In this document: positions 7,398-16,065 of the stretch, piece by piece
How positions within the stretch are numbered: position 1 is the stretch's first letter
Layout of the letters: each line of letters opens with the position of its first letter
Assembly (NCBI RefSeq): GCF_030418125.1
Contig: NZ_JAUHTR010000025.1
Span: 1 to 42,537 of the forward strand
DNA: 42,537 nt
Origin: Fictibacillus fluitans
GTDB lineage: Bacteria > Bacillota > Bacilli > Bacillales > Fictibacillaceae
Direction: 5' to 3'
The notes under the pieces: model-generated
Databases searched by the model: none
What the model was told of the DNA's origin: nothing
Seen by the model: the letters and a program-made list of their open reading frames with translations, nothing else
Made by a program: the position numbers and the translations under genes

Positions 7398-9569
7398 ATG
7401 AAGTTAATTATTGCTGAAAAACCATCACAGGCCCAGGCACTTGCAGGGCCTTTTTCTAAAGTGAAAAAACAAAAAGGCTATTATGAGATTCCTCCTCAGG
7501 ATCCCTTTCCTGACGGAGCTTATTTAACATGGTGTGTGGGCCATCTTCTGGAACTTGTGCCGCCTAAGGAGTATAAACCGGAATGGGAAAAGTGGAAGCT
7601 CGACACATTGCCCATGATGCCTGAGCGGTTCCGCTACAAAGTATCCCCCTCCAAATGGGACCAGTTTCAAATCATAAAAAAGCTGGCGTTTGATCCGAAA
7701 GTTACAGGCATTATTGGAGCAACAGATGCAGGGCGTGAAGGGGAACTCATTTACAAATCGCTTCTGATGAACATGAACTGCAAAAAGCCGGTCATGCGTC
7801 TGTGGATCTCTTCCTTGACAAAGAAAGCCGTTCTTGATGGCTTCCATCATTTAAAAAGCGGACAGGAAACGCTGCCTGTCTTTTTTGAAGCCTATTCCAG
7901 AGCATGTGCAGACTGGCTGGTAGGATTAAACACTACAAGAGCGTATACGCTGCTCATGCAGAAAAAAGGAATAAGAGAGACCTTTCCAACGGGAAGAGTA
8001 ATGACTCCCACCGTTGCTTTGGTGGTGAAACGCGAAGCGGAAATTGAAAATTTTAAACCGGAGCCTTTCTTTGAAGTCATTGGGGAGTTTGATGTGAACG
8101 GCAAGCAGTACAGCGGAAAATGGCAGGAAAAAGAGAACAGCCGCCTCAAGAACAGGGAAGAAGCGGAGGCGATCCTGGAACGGACCAGGAATCAGCACTG
8201 TGCGGTCGCCGATATCAAAAAGGACAGAAAAGAATATCACCCGCCCATGCTGTATAACCTGTCTGCTTTACAGGCAAAAGCCAATCAAATCTACAAATAC
8301 TCGCCAGATAAAACGCTGAATATCACAAGCGAACTGTACCTGAAAAAGATGGTCAGCTATCCCCGTTCGGACAGCCCGTATATAACGGAGGAAGAGGCAA
8401 AAACGCTGCCAGGCATTTTACAAAAGCTTGGCCAGCATGAAAACTATAAGCATTTGCTGCCGGCGCCTAAACGTTCCTTAATGGGAAATCCGCGCTTTGT
8501 GAATGCGGCCAAAGTTTCAGATCACTATGCTATCATCCCCACTGAAAATGTGGCAAATCCGGAAAAGCTAAGCCGAGATGAGCGGAATATTTATGACCTG
8601 ATTGTCAGGAGTGTAATCGCCGCTCATTATGATAAGGCCATTATGGATACAACCACCATTGTAACGAAAGTCAATAACCGCGATGAGTTTGTATCTAAGG
8701 GGAAAGTGATCATACAGGAGGGCTGGCGCAAGGTCCTGTTTGAAAAGAACACCAAAAAAGAAGACACTAAAGACGATGAAGAGAACGTTGTACTGCCGGA
8801 TGTTCAACCCGGAGAAAATGGTAACGTAGAAAAGGTATCCATAAGGGAAGGAAAGACACAGGCTCCGAAACGGTATACCCTTGGAAGCCTGGTCACCTTA
8901 ATGAAAACCGCAGGAAAGACGATTGAAGATGAAGAGCTCAGCAAGGTGCTGAACCAGGTCCAGGGACTGGGAACAGAGGCCACAAGAAGCAGTATCATCA
9001 AAAAAATAGAAGAACTGGACTATATTCATGTTCAAAAAAACCAAGTGTTTGCGACTGAAAAGGCGAAAGCGTTAATTATGGCAATCGGCGAGGATTCGAT
9101 TTTGACCTCCGCTGAGACAACAGCTCTCTGGGAGCAGCGCCTGCACGAAATTGGCAAGGGACGTGCGGACGCCAGACAGTTTATGGAAATGACGAAAAGG
9201 ATGACAGAGAAAGTGATTCAGGATGCCATTGCAGCATCCGGAAGCTGGAAGGTGGAACCTCTGCCCGAATCCAGGACGGCAAAAACGGCAAATGAGCCTG
9301 TGGGCAAATGCCCGTTTTGCGGAAAAGATATCATCCATATTGCTATTAAACGTAATGATTTTTACGGCTGCAGCGGCTATAAAGAAGGATGCAAATTTAC
9401 GATTTCGGGAAGAATTGCCAGGAAAAAGCTGTCACCCGCGCAGGTGAAGAGTCTTCTGAATAAGGGTGAAACCACCAAGCTGAAGGGGTTCAAAAGCAAG
9501 CAGGGCAAACCCTTTGCTGCTGCTCTTGCCCTGAACAAAGAAACAGGAAAAATCGAGTTTAAAATGTAG
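7398..9569 (+). CDS. topB: DNA topoisomerase III
   Basis: A 723-aa type IA topoisomerase, close to the 727 aa of B. subtilis TopB. The Toprim domain opens with LIIAEKPSQAQALAG and contains the metal motif TDAGREGE (residues 109-116). The active-site tyrosine is Y321 in MVSYPRSDSPYI. FPTGRVMTPTV and GLGTEATRSSII are further type IA signatures. The C-terminus has a zinc-ribbon-like CPFCGK (C638, C641) with two more cysteines in YGCSGYKEGC, then a basic tail. It relaxes negatively supercoiled DNA and decatenates replication intermediates. The ATG follows GGGAG. It appears to be monocistronic or to read through into rpiA, which starts 95 bases later; no terminator is visible between them. Confidence 0.95.
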   Translation: MKLIIAEKPSQAQALAGPFSKVKKQKGYYEIPPQDPFPDGAYLTWCVGHLLELVPPKEYKPEWEKWKLDTLPMMPERFRYKVSPSKWDQFQIIKKLAFDPKVTGIIGATDAGREGELIYKSLLMNMNCKKPVMRLWISSLTKKAVLDGFHHLKSGQETLPVFFEAYSRACADWLVGLNTTRAYTLLMQKKGIRETFPTGRVMTPTVALVVKREAEIENFKPEPFFEVIGEFDVNGKQYSGKWQEKENSRLKNREEAEAILERTRNQHCAVADIKKDRKEYHPPMLYNLSALQAKANQIYKYSPDKTLNITSELYLKKMVSYPRSDSPYITEEEAKTLPGILQKLGQHENYKHLLPAPKRSLMGNPRFVNAAKVSDHYAIIPTENVANPEKLSRDERNIYDLIVRSVIAAHYDKAIMDTTTIVTKVNNRDEFVSKGKVIIQEGWRKVLFEKNTKKEDTKDDEENVVLPDVQPGENGNVEKVSIREGKTQAPKRYTLGSLVTLMKTAGKTIEDEELSKVLNQVQGLGTEATRSSIIKKIEELDYIHVQKNQVFATEKAKALIMAIGEDSILTSAETTALWEQRLHEIGKGRADARQFMEMTKRMTEKVIQDAIAASGSWKVEPLPESRTAKTANEPVGKCPFCGKDIIHIAIKRNDFYGCSGYKEGCKFTISGRIARKKLSPAQVKSLLNKGETTKLKGFKSKQGKPFAAALALNKETGKIEFKM

Positions 9570-9664
9570 GGTGAAGAGTGTTCACTTCGGGACTGTCTTT
9601 CCGCGGATATGGTATCCTAAAGTCAGAAGGACAGACGAAACCAAACCCCAAAGGAGACAGGGCC

Positions 9665-10333
9665 ATGAATCAAAAACAACTGGCAGGCGAAAAAGCAGCC
9701 GATTACATCGAAGACGGGATGACGGTCGGACTTGGCACAGGCTCCACCGTGTTTTATACCATACAAAAAGTTGGAGAGGCTGTGGAAAACGGCCTTCGGA
9801 TAAAAGGTGTATCAACGTCAGCTTCTACGACCAAGCTGGCTGAATCACTTGGCATCCCGCTAGTCTCCATAGACGAAGTGGATCAGATCGATTTGACCAT
9901 TGATGGTGCCGATGAAGTCGATCCGAAGCTTAATGGCATTAAAGGAGGAGGCGGGGCACTTTTGTTTGAAAAGGTGGTCGCGAATGCCTCATCAAAAGTA
10001 ATCTGGGTGGTGGATCCTGCAAAGAAAGTAGAATCATTGGGCAAATTTCCACTGCCTGTGGAAGTGATACCATTTGGAGCACAGCGATTATTTCGATATT
10101 TTGAAAAACAGGGTCTTTCCCCGGTGATTCGGAATAAAGAAAACGCTCCTTATGTGACAGACAGTGGACATTATATTATCGATCTCCACTTGGAGAAAAT
10201 TCGTGAGCCGGAACAGCTGGCAGCATGGCTGGACAGTCTGACGGGTGTTGTAGAGCACGGCCTGTTTTTGAATGGTGCCGATCTCATTGTGGTCGGAGAG
10301 GCTGACGGTCCGGAAATCATCGAAAAATATTAA
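9665..10333 (+). CDS. rpiA: ribose-5-phosphate isomerase A
   Basis: A 222-aa RpiA of typical length. It interconverts ribose 5-phosphate and ribulose 5-phosphate in the pentose phosphate pathway. Signatures are VGLGTGSTVFY, TIDGADEVDP (catalytic Asp region) and GIKGGGGALLFEK (catalytic Lys). The open frame extends 29 codons further upstream, but the ATG at 9665 has AAGGAG with an 8-base spacer and aligns with the family's N-terminus, so the longer version is rejected. B. subtilis itself relies on an RpiB-type enzyme, while many other Bacillaceae carry RpiA. No strong terminator was found before the thrS leader promoter. Confidence 0.93.
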   Translation: MNQKQLAGEKAADYIEDGMTVGLGTGSTVFYTIQKVGEAVENGLRIKGVSTSASTTKLAESLGIPLVSIDEVDQIDLTIDGADEVDPKLNGIKGGGGALLFEKVVANASSKVIWVVDPAKKVESLGKFPLPVEVIPFGAQRLFRYFEKQGLSPVIRNKENAPYVTDSGHYIIDLHLEKIREPEQLAAWLDSLTGVVEHGLFLNGADLIVVGEADGPEIIEKY

Positions 10334-10350
10334 AACGCTTAAAATATTTC

Positions 10351-10379
10351 TTGTATCAAACTGGAATATGCTGTATATT
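10351..10379 (+). promoter_or_regulatory. sigma-A promoter of the thrS leader
   Basis: TTGTAT (10351-10356), a 17-base spacer and TATATT (10374-10379). It sits just before the first T-box leader and is the only good promoter I see before thrS. Confidence 0.6.
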
Positions 10380-10385
10380 CTAATT

Positions 10386-10651
10386 TAATAAAACTGAACG
10401 GTTAAAAAGCATTGAAAGGAACATGAGTCATTCTGAACGGTTGCACAGAGAGGAAGGGTGCTGAGAACTTCCCAACGCAGCGGAACGACTTACCATCCCT
10501 GAGCTGTTTGGGTGAACACAGTAGCTCATACCGCAGACGCTGCGTTAAAGCCAAGGAGCCATCAATTAGCCATGCCTTTTTGATGGGAATCTGGGTGGAA
10601 CCACGGGTAAAAACGCACTCGTCCCTTTTTTATGGGATGAGTGCGTTTTTT
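10386..10651 (+). promoter_or_regulatory. T-box riboswitch 1 (Thr, ACC specifier)
   Basis: A complete T-box leader. Stem I contains an AGAG element and GGTGCTGAGAAC, with a specifier-loop ACC at 10492-10494. GCAGACGCTGCGTTAAAG follows Stem I. The T-box core TGGAACCACGGG lies at 10596-10607. The intrinsic terminator (10609-10651) pairs ACGCACTCGTCCC with GGGATGAGTGCGT and ends in a T-run. Uncharged tRNA-Thr(GGU) would stabilise the antiterminator and allow read-through. The 5' boundary is inferred from the promoter position. Confidence 0.92.
10609..10651 (+). terminator. regulated terminator of T-box 1
   Basis: A GC-rich stem of about 16 bp with a T-tract, competing with the antiterminator that includes the T-box core. 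Confidence 0.88.
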
Positions 10652-10689
10652 CTTTTAATCATCCTCTAAATGAAAATAGTGGAGAACAG

Positions 10690-10926
10690 GACAATATCCA
10701 TTGCCAACCGGTCATACAGAGAAGGAAGGAAAGCTGAGAACTTCCTGACAAAGGGGCCTGGATTACCACCTGGGAGCTGAATGAGTAAAACTAAGATTGA
10801 CTAGCTTATTCCGCAGATGCTGCGTTAAAGCAAATGGAGCTGCCATTGACCAATATGGCAGGAACCAGGGTGGAACCACGGGTAAAAGCACGCTCGTCCC
10901 TAGAATAGGGATGGGTGTGCTTTTTG
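10690..10926 (+). promoter_or_regulatory. T-box riboswitch 2 (Thr, ACC specifier)
   Basis: A second full T-box leader directly after the first. It has AGAGAAGG, AAGCTGAGAAC, an ACC specifier at 10765-10767, GCAGATGCTGCGTTAAAG, a core TGGAACCACGGG at 10871-10882 and a terminator at 10884-10926. The core is identical to that of T-box 1, while the peripheral stems have diverged. The two act in series on one transcript, since no promoter was seen between them. Confidence 0.92.
10884..10926 (+). terminator. regulated terminator of T-box 2
   Basis: AAAAGCACGCTCGTCCC pairs with GGGATGGGTGTGCTTTT, followed by a T-run. It ends 30 bases before the thrS ATG. Confidence 0.88.
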
Positions 10927-10956
10927 TTATCTAAAAACAGATTGGAGCGGAGAAAA

Positions 10957-12876
10957 ATGAAAGAAAACGAAATCAGCCTTCAGTTTCCCGATGGTTCCCG
11001 GCACAGCTATCCAAGTGGTGTATCTATTCAAGAAATTGCATCCTCCATCAGTCCTGGCTTAAGCAAAAAAGCAGCTGCCGGAAAGGTAAATGGACGGCTA
11101 GCGGATCTCAGCACATCTCTTGAAGAAGAAGCGAAAATCGAAATTATCAGCCTGCAATCCCCTGAAGGCGAAGAGGTATTAAGACATAGCGCAGCCCACG
11201 TACTTGCACAGGCCATTCAACGGATCTACGGAGAGGTGAAGTTTGGGGTCGGGCCTGCCATTGAGAATGGGTTTTATTATGATTTTGATTTGCCATTCTC
11301 TATCTCAAAAGAAAATCTTTCCGCTATAGAAGCTGAAATGAAAAAAATTATTGATGAAGATTTACGGATTGAACGCATCACGGTATCAAGAGACGAAGCC
11401 GCCTGCTACTGGCAGGATAAGCAGGATGAGCTTAAACTTGAATTGCTGCGTGATATTCCTGAAGGTGAGTTGATCACTTTTTATAAACAAGGAGAATTCC
11501 AGGACTTGTGCTGGGGGCCACACCTTCCTTCAACAGGGCGGATTAAGGCATTCAAATTAACTTCAGTTTCTGGTGCCTACTGGAGGGGAGACTCCAATAA
11601 CCGGATGCTACAGCGGATTTACGGTGTCGCCTTTTCTTCTAAAAAGGAACTGGAAGAGCATCTGAAATTATTGGAAGAATCCGCTAAAAGGAATCACAGG
11701 AAGCTAGGTAAAGAACTGGAGTTGTTTATGTTTTCAGAGGAAGCTCCAGGGATGCCGTTTTTCTTGCCGAAAGGACAGGTGATTCGAAAGGAATTAGAAC
11801 GCTTTTTACAGCAATTCCAGGACATAGGCGGATTTGAAGAAGTCAGGACTCCGCTGATGATGAACCAGAGGCTGTGGGAGAAGTCGGGCCACTGGGGGCA
11901 TTATAAGGATAATATGTACTTCACGAACGTGGATGAAGCCAGCTTTGCGCTTAAACCCATGAACTGTCCCGGACATATGCTCATTTTCAAAAATAAGCGG
12001 CGTTCCTATCGGGACCTTCCGCTCAGATTGGCAGAGTTTGGACAGGTGCATCGACATGAATTCAGCGGTGCATTGAATGGACTTTTGAGGGTAAGAACGT
12101 TTTGCCAGGATGACGCTCACATTTTTGTAACACCCGGGCAAATTGAAGAGGAATTAGCATCTGTTTTACAAGTGGTCAGTAAGGTCTACAGCACATTTGG
12201 CTTTTCTTTTGAGGTCGAGCTTTCCACACGTCCGGAGGATTTTATGGGAGATGAAAAACTCTGGGATCAAGCTGAAAGTTCTCTGGCCAGGGTATTACAA
12301 AAGTCAGGTTTCTCTTACCGGATCAATAAAGGAGATGGCGCCTTTTACGGACCGAAAATTGATTTTCATATCCGTGACGCCATCAACAGAAGCCATCAAT
12401 GCGCAACGGTTCAGCTTGATTTTCAAATGCCGGAAAAGTTTGACCTTCACTATATGGATGAGCATAATGAAAAGCAGCGTCCGGTAGTTATTCACCGGGC
12501 GGTTCTTGGCTCCATTGACCGTTTTTTGGGTATACTAATCGAACATTATGCCGGGGCGTTTCCAGTATGGCTTTCTCCGGTGCAGGTGAAAATTATTCCC
12601 GTGTCGCTTGAAGCCCATTCGGATGAAGCAATAGAAATCCTGAAACATTTGAAAAAATCGGGAATCAGAGCCGAAGCCGACCTCAGGGAGGAAAAACTGG
12701 GATATAAAATTCGTGAGGCACAAATGCTGAAAACTCCATACACACTTGTAATTGGTGATGAAGAGGTTAAAAACAAAGGAGTCAGCGTAAGGAGGTATAG
12801 TGAAAAGGCATCAGTTTTTATGAAACCAGATGATTTTTTAAATATAATAAAGGTGGAAATTGAGAATAAAAAATGA
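10957..12876 (+). CDS. thrS: threonyl-tRNA synthetase (ThrZ-like by length and leader)
   Basis: A 639-aa class II synthetase charging tRNA-Thr. It has an N-terminal TGS domain (about 1-62), an editing domain with HSAAH (H77, H81), a catalytic core and a C-terminal anticodon-binding domain (about 535-639). Core motifs include NCPGHM, HRHEFSG, LLRVRTFCQDDAHIF and VVIHRAVLGSIDRFLG; C, H and H from these are the expected zinc ligands. The ATG at 10957 follows GGAGCGGAG. A 14-codon longer frame begins inside the T-box terminator and is rejected. The length is nearer B. subtilis ThrZ (638 aa) than ThrS (643 aa), and tandem T-boxes are a thrZ trait. I therefore infer that this may be the inducible second copy, with another thrS elsewhere. 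Confidence 0.95.
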   Translation: MKENEISLQFPDGSRHSYPSGVSIQEIASSISPGLSKKAAAGKVNGRLADLSTSLEEEAKIEIISLQSPEGEEVLRHSAAHVLAQAIQRIYGEVKFGVGPAIENGFYYDFDLPFSISKENLSAIEAEMKKIIDEDLRIERITVSRDEAACYWQDKQDELKLELLRDIPEGELITFYKQGEFQDLCWGPHLPSTGRIKAFKLTSVSGAYWRGDSNNRMLQRIYGVAFSSKKELEEHLKLLEESAKRNHRKLGKELELFMFSEEAPGMPFFLPKGQVIRKELERFLQQFQDIGGFEEVRTPLMMNQRLWEKSGHWGHYKDNMYFTNVDEASFALKPMNCPGHMLIFKNKRRSYRDLPLRLAEFGQVHRHEFSGALNGLLRVRTFCQDDAHIFVTPGQIEEELASVLQVVSKVYSTFGFSFEVELSTRPEDFMGDEKLWDQAESSLARVLQKSGFSYRINKGDGAFYGPKIDFHIRDAINRSHQCATVQLDFQMPEKFDLHYMDEHNEKQRPVVIHRAVLGSIDRFLGILIEHYAGAFPVWLSPVQVKIIPVSLEAHSDEAIEILKHLKKSGIRAEADLREEKLGYKIREAQMLKTPYTLVIGDEEVKNKGVSVRRYSEKASVFMKPDDFLNIIKVEIENKK

Positions 12877-12879
12877 TGG

Positions 12880-12925
12880 AAAAGAGAGAGTTTCTCATGT
12901 GAATGAGAACGTCTCTCTTTTTTTA
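12880..12925 (+). terminator. terminator after thrS
   Basis: AAAAGAGAGA pairs with TCTCTCTTTT around an inner TCTCAT/ATGAGA stem, followed by a T-run. Confidence 0.8.
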
Positions 12926-13086
12926 TTCATAGCTATTAGTACAAAAGCACTATTAATTATTCTTAGATAAGGGGGGAATCTGTTTCTGAACCAAGGGCTT
13001 CATAAAGGGATTAATCCCAGCTCTGCAAGGAATTTAAGCATATTTGGCAGCTAGATAACCATGCTGTTGAAAGGAGAAAAGATAAT

Positions 13087-13101
13087 TGATAATGGTTCTC
13101 A
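13087..13101. promoter_or_regulatory. Fur-box-like site 1
   Basis: TGATAATGGTTCTCA matches 12 of 14 defined positions of the 7-1-7 Fur box TGATAATNATTATCA. Confidence 0.55.
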
Positions 13102-13108
13102 AGTATGA

Positions 13109-13138
13109 TTGACGATGAGAATAGTTTTCATTTAGAGT
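13109..13138 (+). promoter_or_regulatory. candidate promoter of the siderophore operon
   Basis: TTGACG (13109-13114), an 18-base spacer and TAGAGT (13133-13138). The second Fur-like box lies exactly within the spacer and the third spans the expected start region, so bound Fur would block RNA polymerase. Confidence 0.45.
13116..13130. promoter_or_regulatory. Fur-box-like site 2
   Basis: TGAGAATAGTTTTCA matches 11 of 14 defined positions of the 7-1-7 Fur box. Confidence 0.5.
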
Positions 13139-13156
13139 AGAGGCTGTAAATGTTAA

Positions 13157-13171
13157 TGAAAATCATTATCA
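13157..13171. promoter_or_regulatory. Fur box, site 3 (best match)
   Basis: TGAAAATCATTATCA matches 13 of 14 defined positions of the 7-1-7 Fur box and lies 22 bases before the dat start codon. Confidence 0.8.
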
Positions 13172-13193
13172 ATTAAAGGGAGTTTTGATATAG

Positions 13194-14546
13194 ATGGCCA
13201 CCCAACAAATAACAAAGAATGAATTTCTTTTAAAACAACAGGAGCACAGAGAATCCAATGCCCGGTCGTATCCGCGCAGAATTCCTATAGCAATTGAGGA
13301 AGCCGAGGGTATTTTTGTAAAAGATGTGGATGGAAAAACCTATTATGACTGTCTGGCCGGTGCCGGAACGCTTGCGCTCGGACATAATCATCCTGTGGTG
13401 ATTGAGGCGATACAGCAGGTGATCAAGGATAAGCGTCCTCTGCATACGCTTGACCTTACCACTCCGGTCAAGGAAGAATTTGTAACCGAGCTGTTCGACT
13501 GCCTTCCGGCGGAATTTGCGCAAAATGCCAAGATCCAATTTTGCGGACCGACAGGCGGAGATGCCATTGAGGCTGCCATTAAATTAACAAAAACCGCAAC
13601 AGGAAGGCAGAGCATTCTATCTTTTCAGGGTGGTTATCACGGGTCGACACATGGCACGATGGCACTCAGCGGAAACCTTGGGCCGAAGGAGAAAGTAAGG
13701 GGCCTGATGCCTGACGTTCACTTTTTGCCCTATCCATATACCTACCGGGACCCGTTCGGAATTGGCGGAGAAGATGCCCACCGCATCAGTTCACAATACA
13801 TAGAGAATCTTCTCGATGATCCGGAAAGCGGTATCTTGGCACCGGCAGCCATGATCCTTGAAGTCGTTCAGGGCGAGGGCGGCAGCATTCCGGCTCCGGT
13901 CGAATGGCTTCAAGAGATGAGGAGAATTACGAAAGAACGCGGCATACCTCTGATCATTGATGAAGTCCAGACAGGGATCGGAAGGACAGGGGAATTCTTT
14001 GCTTTCGAACATGCCGGAATTGTACCGGATGTACTTGTGCTGTCAAAAGCGATCGGGGGAAGCCTGCCGCTCTCGGTCGTAATTTATGATAAGCAGCTCG
14101 ATCAATGGTCACCGGGAGCGCATATTGGGACGTTCAGAGGCAATCAAATGGCAATGGCAGCGGGTACAGCTACCCTTAGTTTCGTCAAAAAACAGAACTT
14201 GTCTGCCCATGCGAAAAGGATGGGAGCGCTTTTGAGTGAAAGGCTTGGGCAAATTCAGTCGTCTTATCCGCAAATTGGAGACGTAAGAGGGAGAGGATTG
14301 ATGATTGGTGCTGAAATCGTCAACTCTGAGGGACAGAAAGGGAAGAACGGAAGCCTTCCTGCCGCTCCAGCGCTCGCGAGTGCGATCCAGCGGGAATGCT
14401 TTAACCGCGGGCTAATTCTTGAAGTCGGCGGCCGCCATGGCAGTGTGATTCGTTTTCTGCCGCCGCTCATTATTACAGAAGAACAGGTCTTGGATGTAGG
14501 CTGGATTTTTGAACAGGCCATACAGGCAGCTGTAAAGGAGGAATAG
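13194..14546 (+). CDS. dat: L-2,4-diaminobutyrate:2-oxoglutarate aminotransferase (RhbA-like)
   Basis: A 450-aa class III PLP-dependent aminotransferase. It transfers an amino group to aspartate semialdehyde to give L-2,4-diaminobutyrate, the first step towards 1,3-diaminopropane. Signatures are CLAGAGTLALGHNHP, FCGPTGGDAIEAAIK, FQGGYHGSTHGTM and LIIDEVQTGIGRTG, with the PLP lysine K285 in LSKAIGGSLPL. The length fits RhbA and Dat. It is the first gene of a six-gene operon behind Fur boxes; an AAAGGGAG ribosome binding site precedes the ATG. The next gene starts 8 bases after the stop. EctB of ectoine synthesis is a relative, but the decarboxylase and siderophore genes downstream argue for the diaminopropane route. 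Confidence 0.92.
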   Translation: MATQQITKNEFLLKQQEHRESNARSYPRRIPIAIEEAEGIFVKDVDGKTYYDCLAGAGTLALGHNHPVVIEAIQQVIKDKRPLHTLDLTTPVKEEFVTELFDCLPAEFAQNAKIQFCGPTGGDAIEAAIKLTKTATGRQSILSFQGGYHGSTHGTMALSGNLGPKEKVRGLMPDVHFLPYPYTYRDPFGIGGEDAHRISSQYIENLLDDPESGILAPAAMILEVVQGEGGSIPAPVEWLQEMRRITKERGIPLIIDEVQTGIGRTGEFFAFEHAGIVPDVLVLSKAIGGSLPLSVVIYDKQLDQWSPGAHIGTFRGNQMAMAAGTATLSFVKKQNLSAHAKRMGALLSERLGQIQSSYPQIGDVRGRGLMIGAEIVNSEGQKGKNGSLPAAPALASAIQRECFNRGLILEVGGRHGSVIRFLPPLIITEEQVLDVGWIFEQAIQAAVKEE

Positions 14547-14553
14547 TTCACAT

Positions 14554-16065
14554 ATGACAACAGCAATTCATCCAAAAACAAAATTTGATGACTTGTTTAT
14601 CAAGGAAGGATTGAACGGACAGGATGCCTACTTTCAGGCAATTGACCAGACAAAGAAGTTAATTTCGGATGTGTCAGCTCAAACGAGAGGACCGTTTTGC
14701 GGAGAAACGCCACAAATGATTCAACGAGCGGTGAAAGAGATGAAACTGGCTGCAGAAAAAGGCCAGCCGCTTGAGACGGTATTGGAGGATGTGGAGACGC
14801 TGCTCCTGCATGGCATCCAGGTGAATCACAAGGCATGTATCGGACATCTCCATTGCCCTCCGCTCATTCCGGCTCTTGCGGCTGAAATGGTGATCAGTGC
14901 GGCCAATCAATCACTGGACTCGTGGGACCAAAGTTCAAGCGCCACCTATCTTGAACAAGAGTTGATTAACTGGATTTGCAGCCGGCTCGGGCTTGGTAAT
15001 ACTGCGGATGGAACGTTTACGAGCGGAGGAACACAGTCGAATTACATGGGCCTGCTGCTCGCAAGGGACAGCTTTTGCCAACAGCAGTGGAACTGGAATG
15101 TGCAGAAAAAGGGCTTGCCTCCGGAAGCAAGCCGGTTACGAATCCTTTGCTCGGAAGCTGCTCATTTTACGGTAAAAAAATCTGCTTCACAGCTGGGGCT
15201 TGGTGAAGACGCAGTGATCCAGGTGAGCACGGATTGCCATCAACGTATGTCTTTAGGGGATCTGAAAGAGAAACTCCGAATCTTGAAAGCTGATAATCTG
15301 CTGCCTTTTGCACTGGTCGGTACGTGCGGAACCACTGATTTTGGAAGTATCGACCCTCTCGATCAGATGGCAGAAGCAGCGAAGGAAAACAGCTTATGGT
15401 TTCATGTGGATGCTGCCTACGGTGGAGCTCTTATGCTAAGCCATAACGATGTTCACCGGCTTAAGGGAATAGAACGGGCTGATTCGATCACCGCCGATTT
15501 TCATAAACTCTTTTTTCAGCCGATCAGCTGTGGTGCATTTTTGCTCAAGGACCGGAGGCATTTTCAACATATCAGCTACCATGCCGATTATCTGAATCCT
15601 GAACAGGACGATGAGGAAGGGTTGATCCACCTTGTCAATAAGTCGGTCCAGACGACCAGAAGATTTGATGCTTTAAAGCTGTTCATGTCCTTGAGAACAG
15701 TAGGATTGGAACGGTTTGGCGATATGATCGACCATACCATCCAAGTCGCCAGGGAAACGGCGCAGCTTATGCAGGAAAGTAGACTGTTTACGGTTATAAA
15801 TGGAGAACCCGAACTTAATGCGGTTGTTTTCCGCTATGAACCTCCTTTTCTCAAAAACAACTGTGATGCGTTTAATAAACAGATTCACAGTGAGCTGCTT
15901 CATGGCGGCAGAGTCTTGTTGGCCAAAACCGTCTATGAAGGAGAGCTGTATCTGAAATTTACATTGCTGAATCCCAGAGTAACCATGGAAGACATGAAGA
16001 AATTGATTGCCGATATCGTGGAATTGGGCGACAACATACATAGAAGGGAAGGAAAACCATCGTGA
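14554..16065 (+). CDS. ddc: L-2,4-diaminobutyrate decarboxylase (RhbB-like)
   Basis: A 503-aa group II PLP-dependent decarboxylase. It converts L-2,4-diaminobutyrate to 1,3-diaminopropane, the diamine backbone of schizokinen and rhizobactin 1021. Signatures are GTFTSGGTQSNYMGLLLARD, TCGTTDFGSIDP, WFHVDAAYGGALMLS and SITADFHKLFFQP with PLP lysine K318. The ATG follows AAGGAGG, 8 bases after dat. The stop codon overlaps the GTG start of the next gene by four bases, which indicates translational coupling. A tyrosine- or glutamate-type decarboxylase of the same fold is the alternative, but the operon context makes this assignment strong. Confidence 0.92.
   Translation: MTTAIHPKTKFDDLFIKEGLNGQDAYFQAIDQTKKLISDVSAQTRGPFCGETPQMIQRAVKEMKLAAEKGQPLETVLEDVETLLLHGIQVNHKACIGHLHCPPLIPALAAEMVISAANQSLDSWDQSSSATYLEQELINWICSRLGLGNTADGTFTSGGTQSNYMGLLLARDSFCQQQWNWNVQKKGLPPEASRLRILCSEAAHFTVKKSASQLGLGEDAVIQVSTDCHQRMSLGDLKEKLRILKADNLLPFALVGTCGTTDFGSIDPLDQMAEAAKENSLWFHVDAAYGGALMLSHNDVHRLKGIERADSITADFHKLFFQPISCGAFLLKDRRHFQHISYHADYLNPEQDDEEGLIHLVNKSVQTTRRFDALKLFMSLRTVGLERFGDMIDHTIQVARETAQLMQESRLFTVINGEPELNAVVFRYEPPFLKNNCDAFNKQIHSELLHGGRVLLAKTVYEGELYLKFTLLNPRVTMEDMKKLIADIVELGDNIHRREGKPS

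Larger units (their letters stand above)
12926..13193. other. intergenic region carrying the siderophore operon control sites
   Basis: No gene is supported here. From 12926 to about 13085 I see only a 12-base near-palindrome, GGGATTAATCCC (13007-13018), with no T-run. From 13087 to 13171 there are three Fur-box-like sequences and a promoter candidate, annotated separately. Confidence 0.7.

Noticed and set aside
9571-9843. A 90-codon frame overlapping the rpiA start
   Set aside because: It is out of frame with rpiA. Its Arg/Lys-rich translation looks like a frame shadow.
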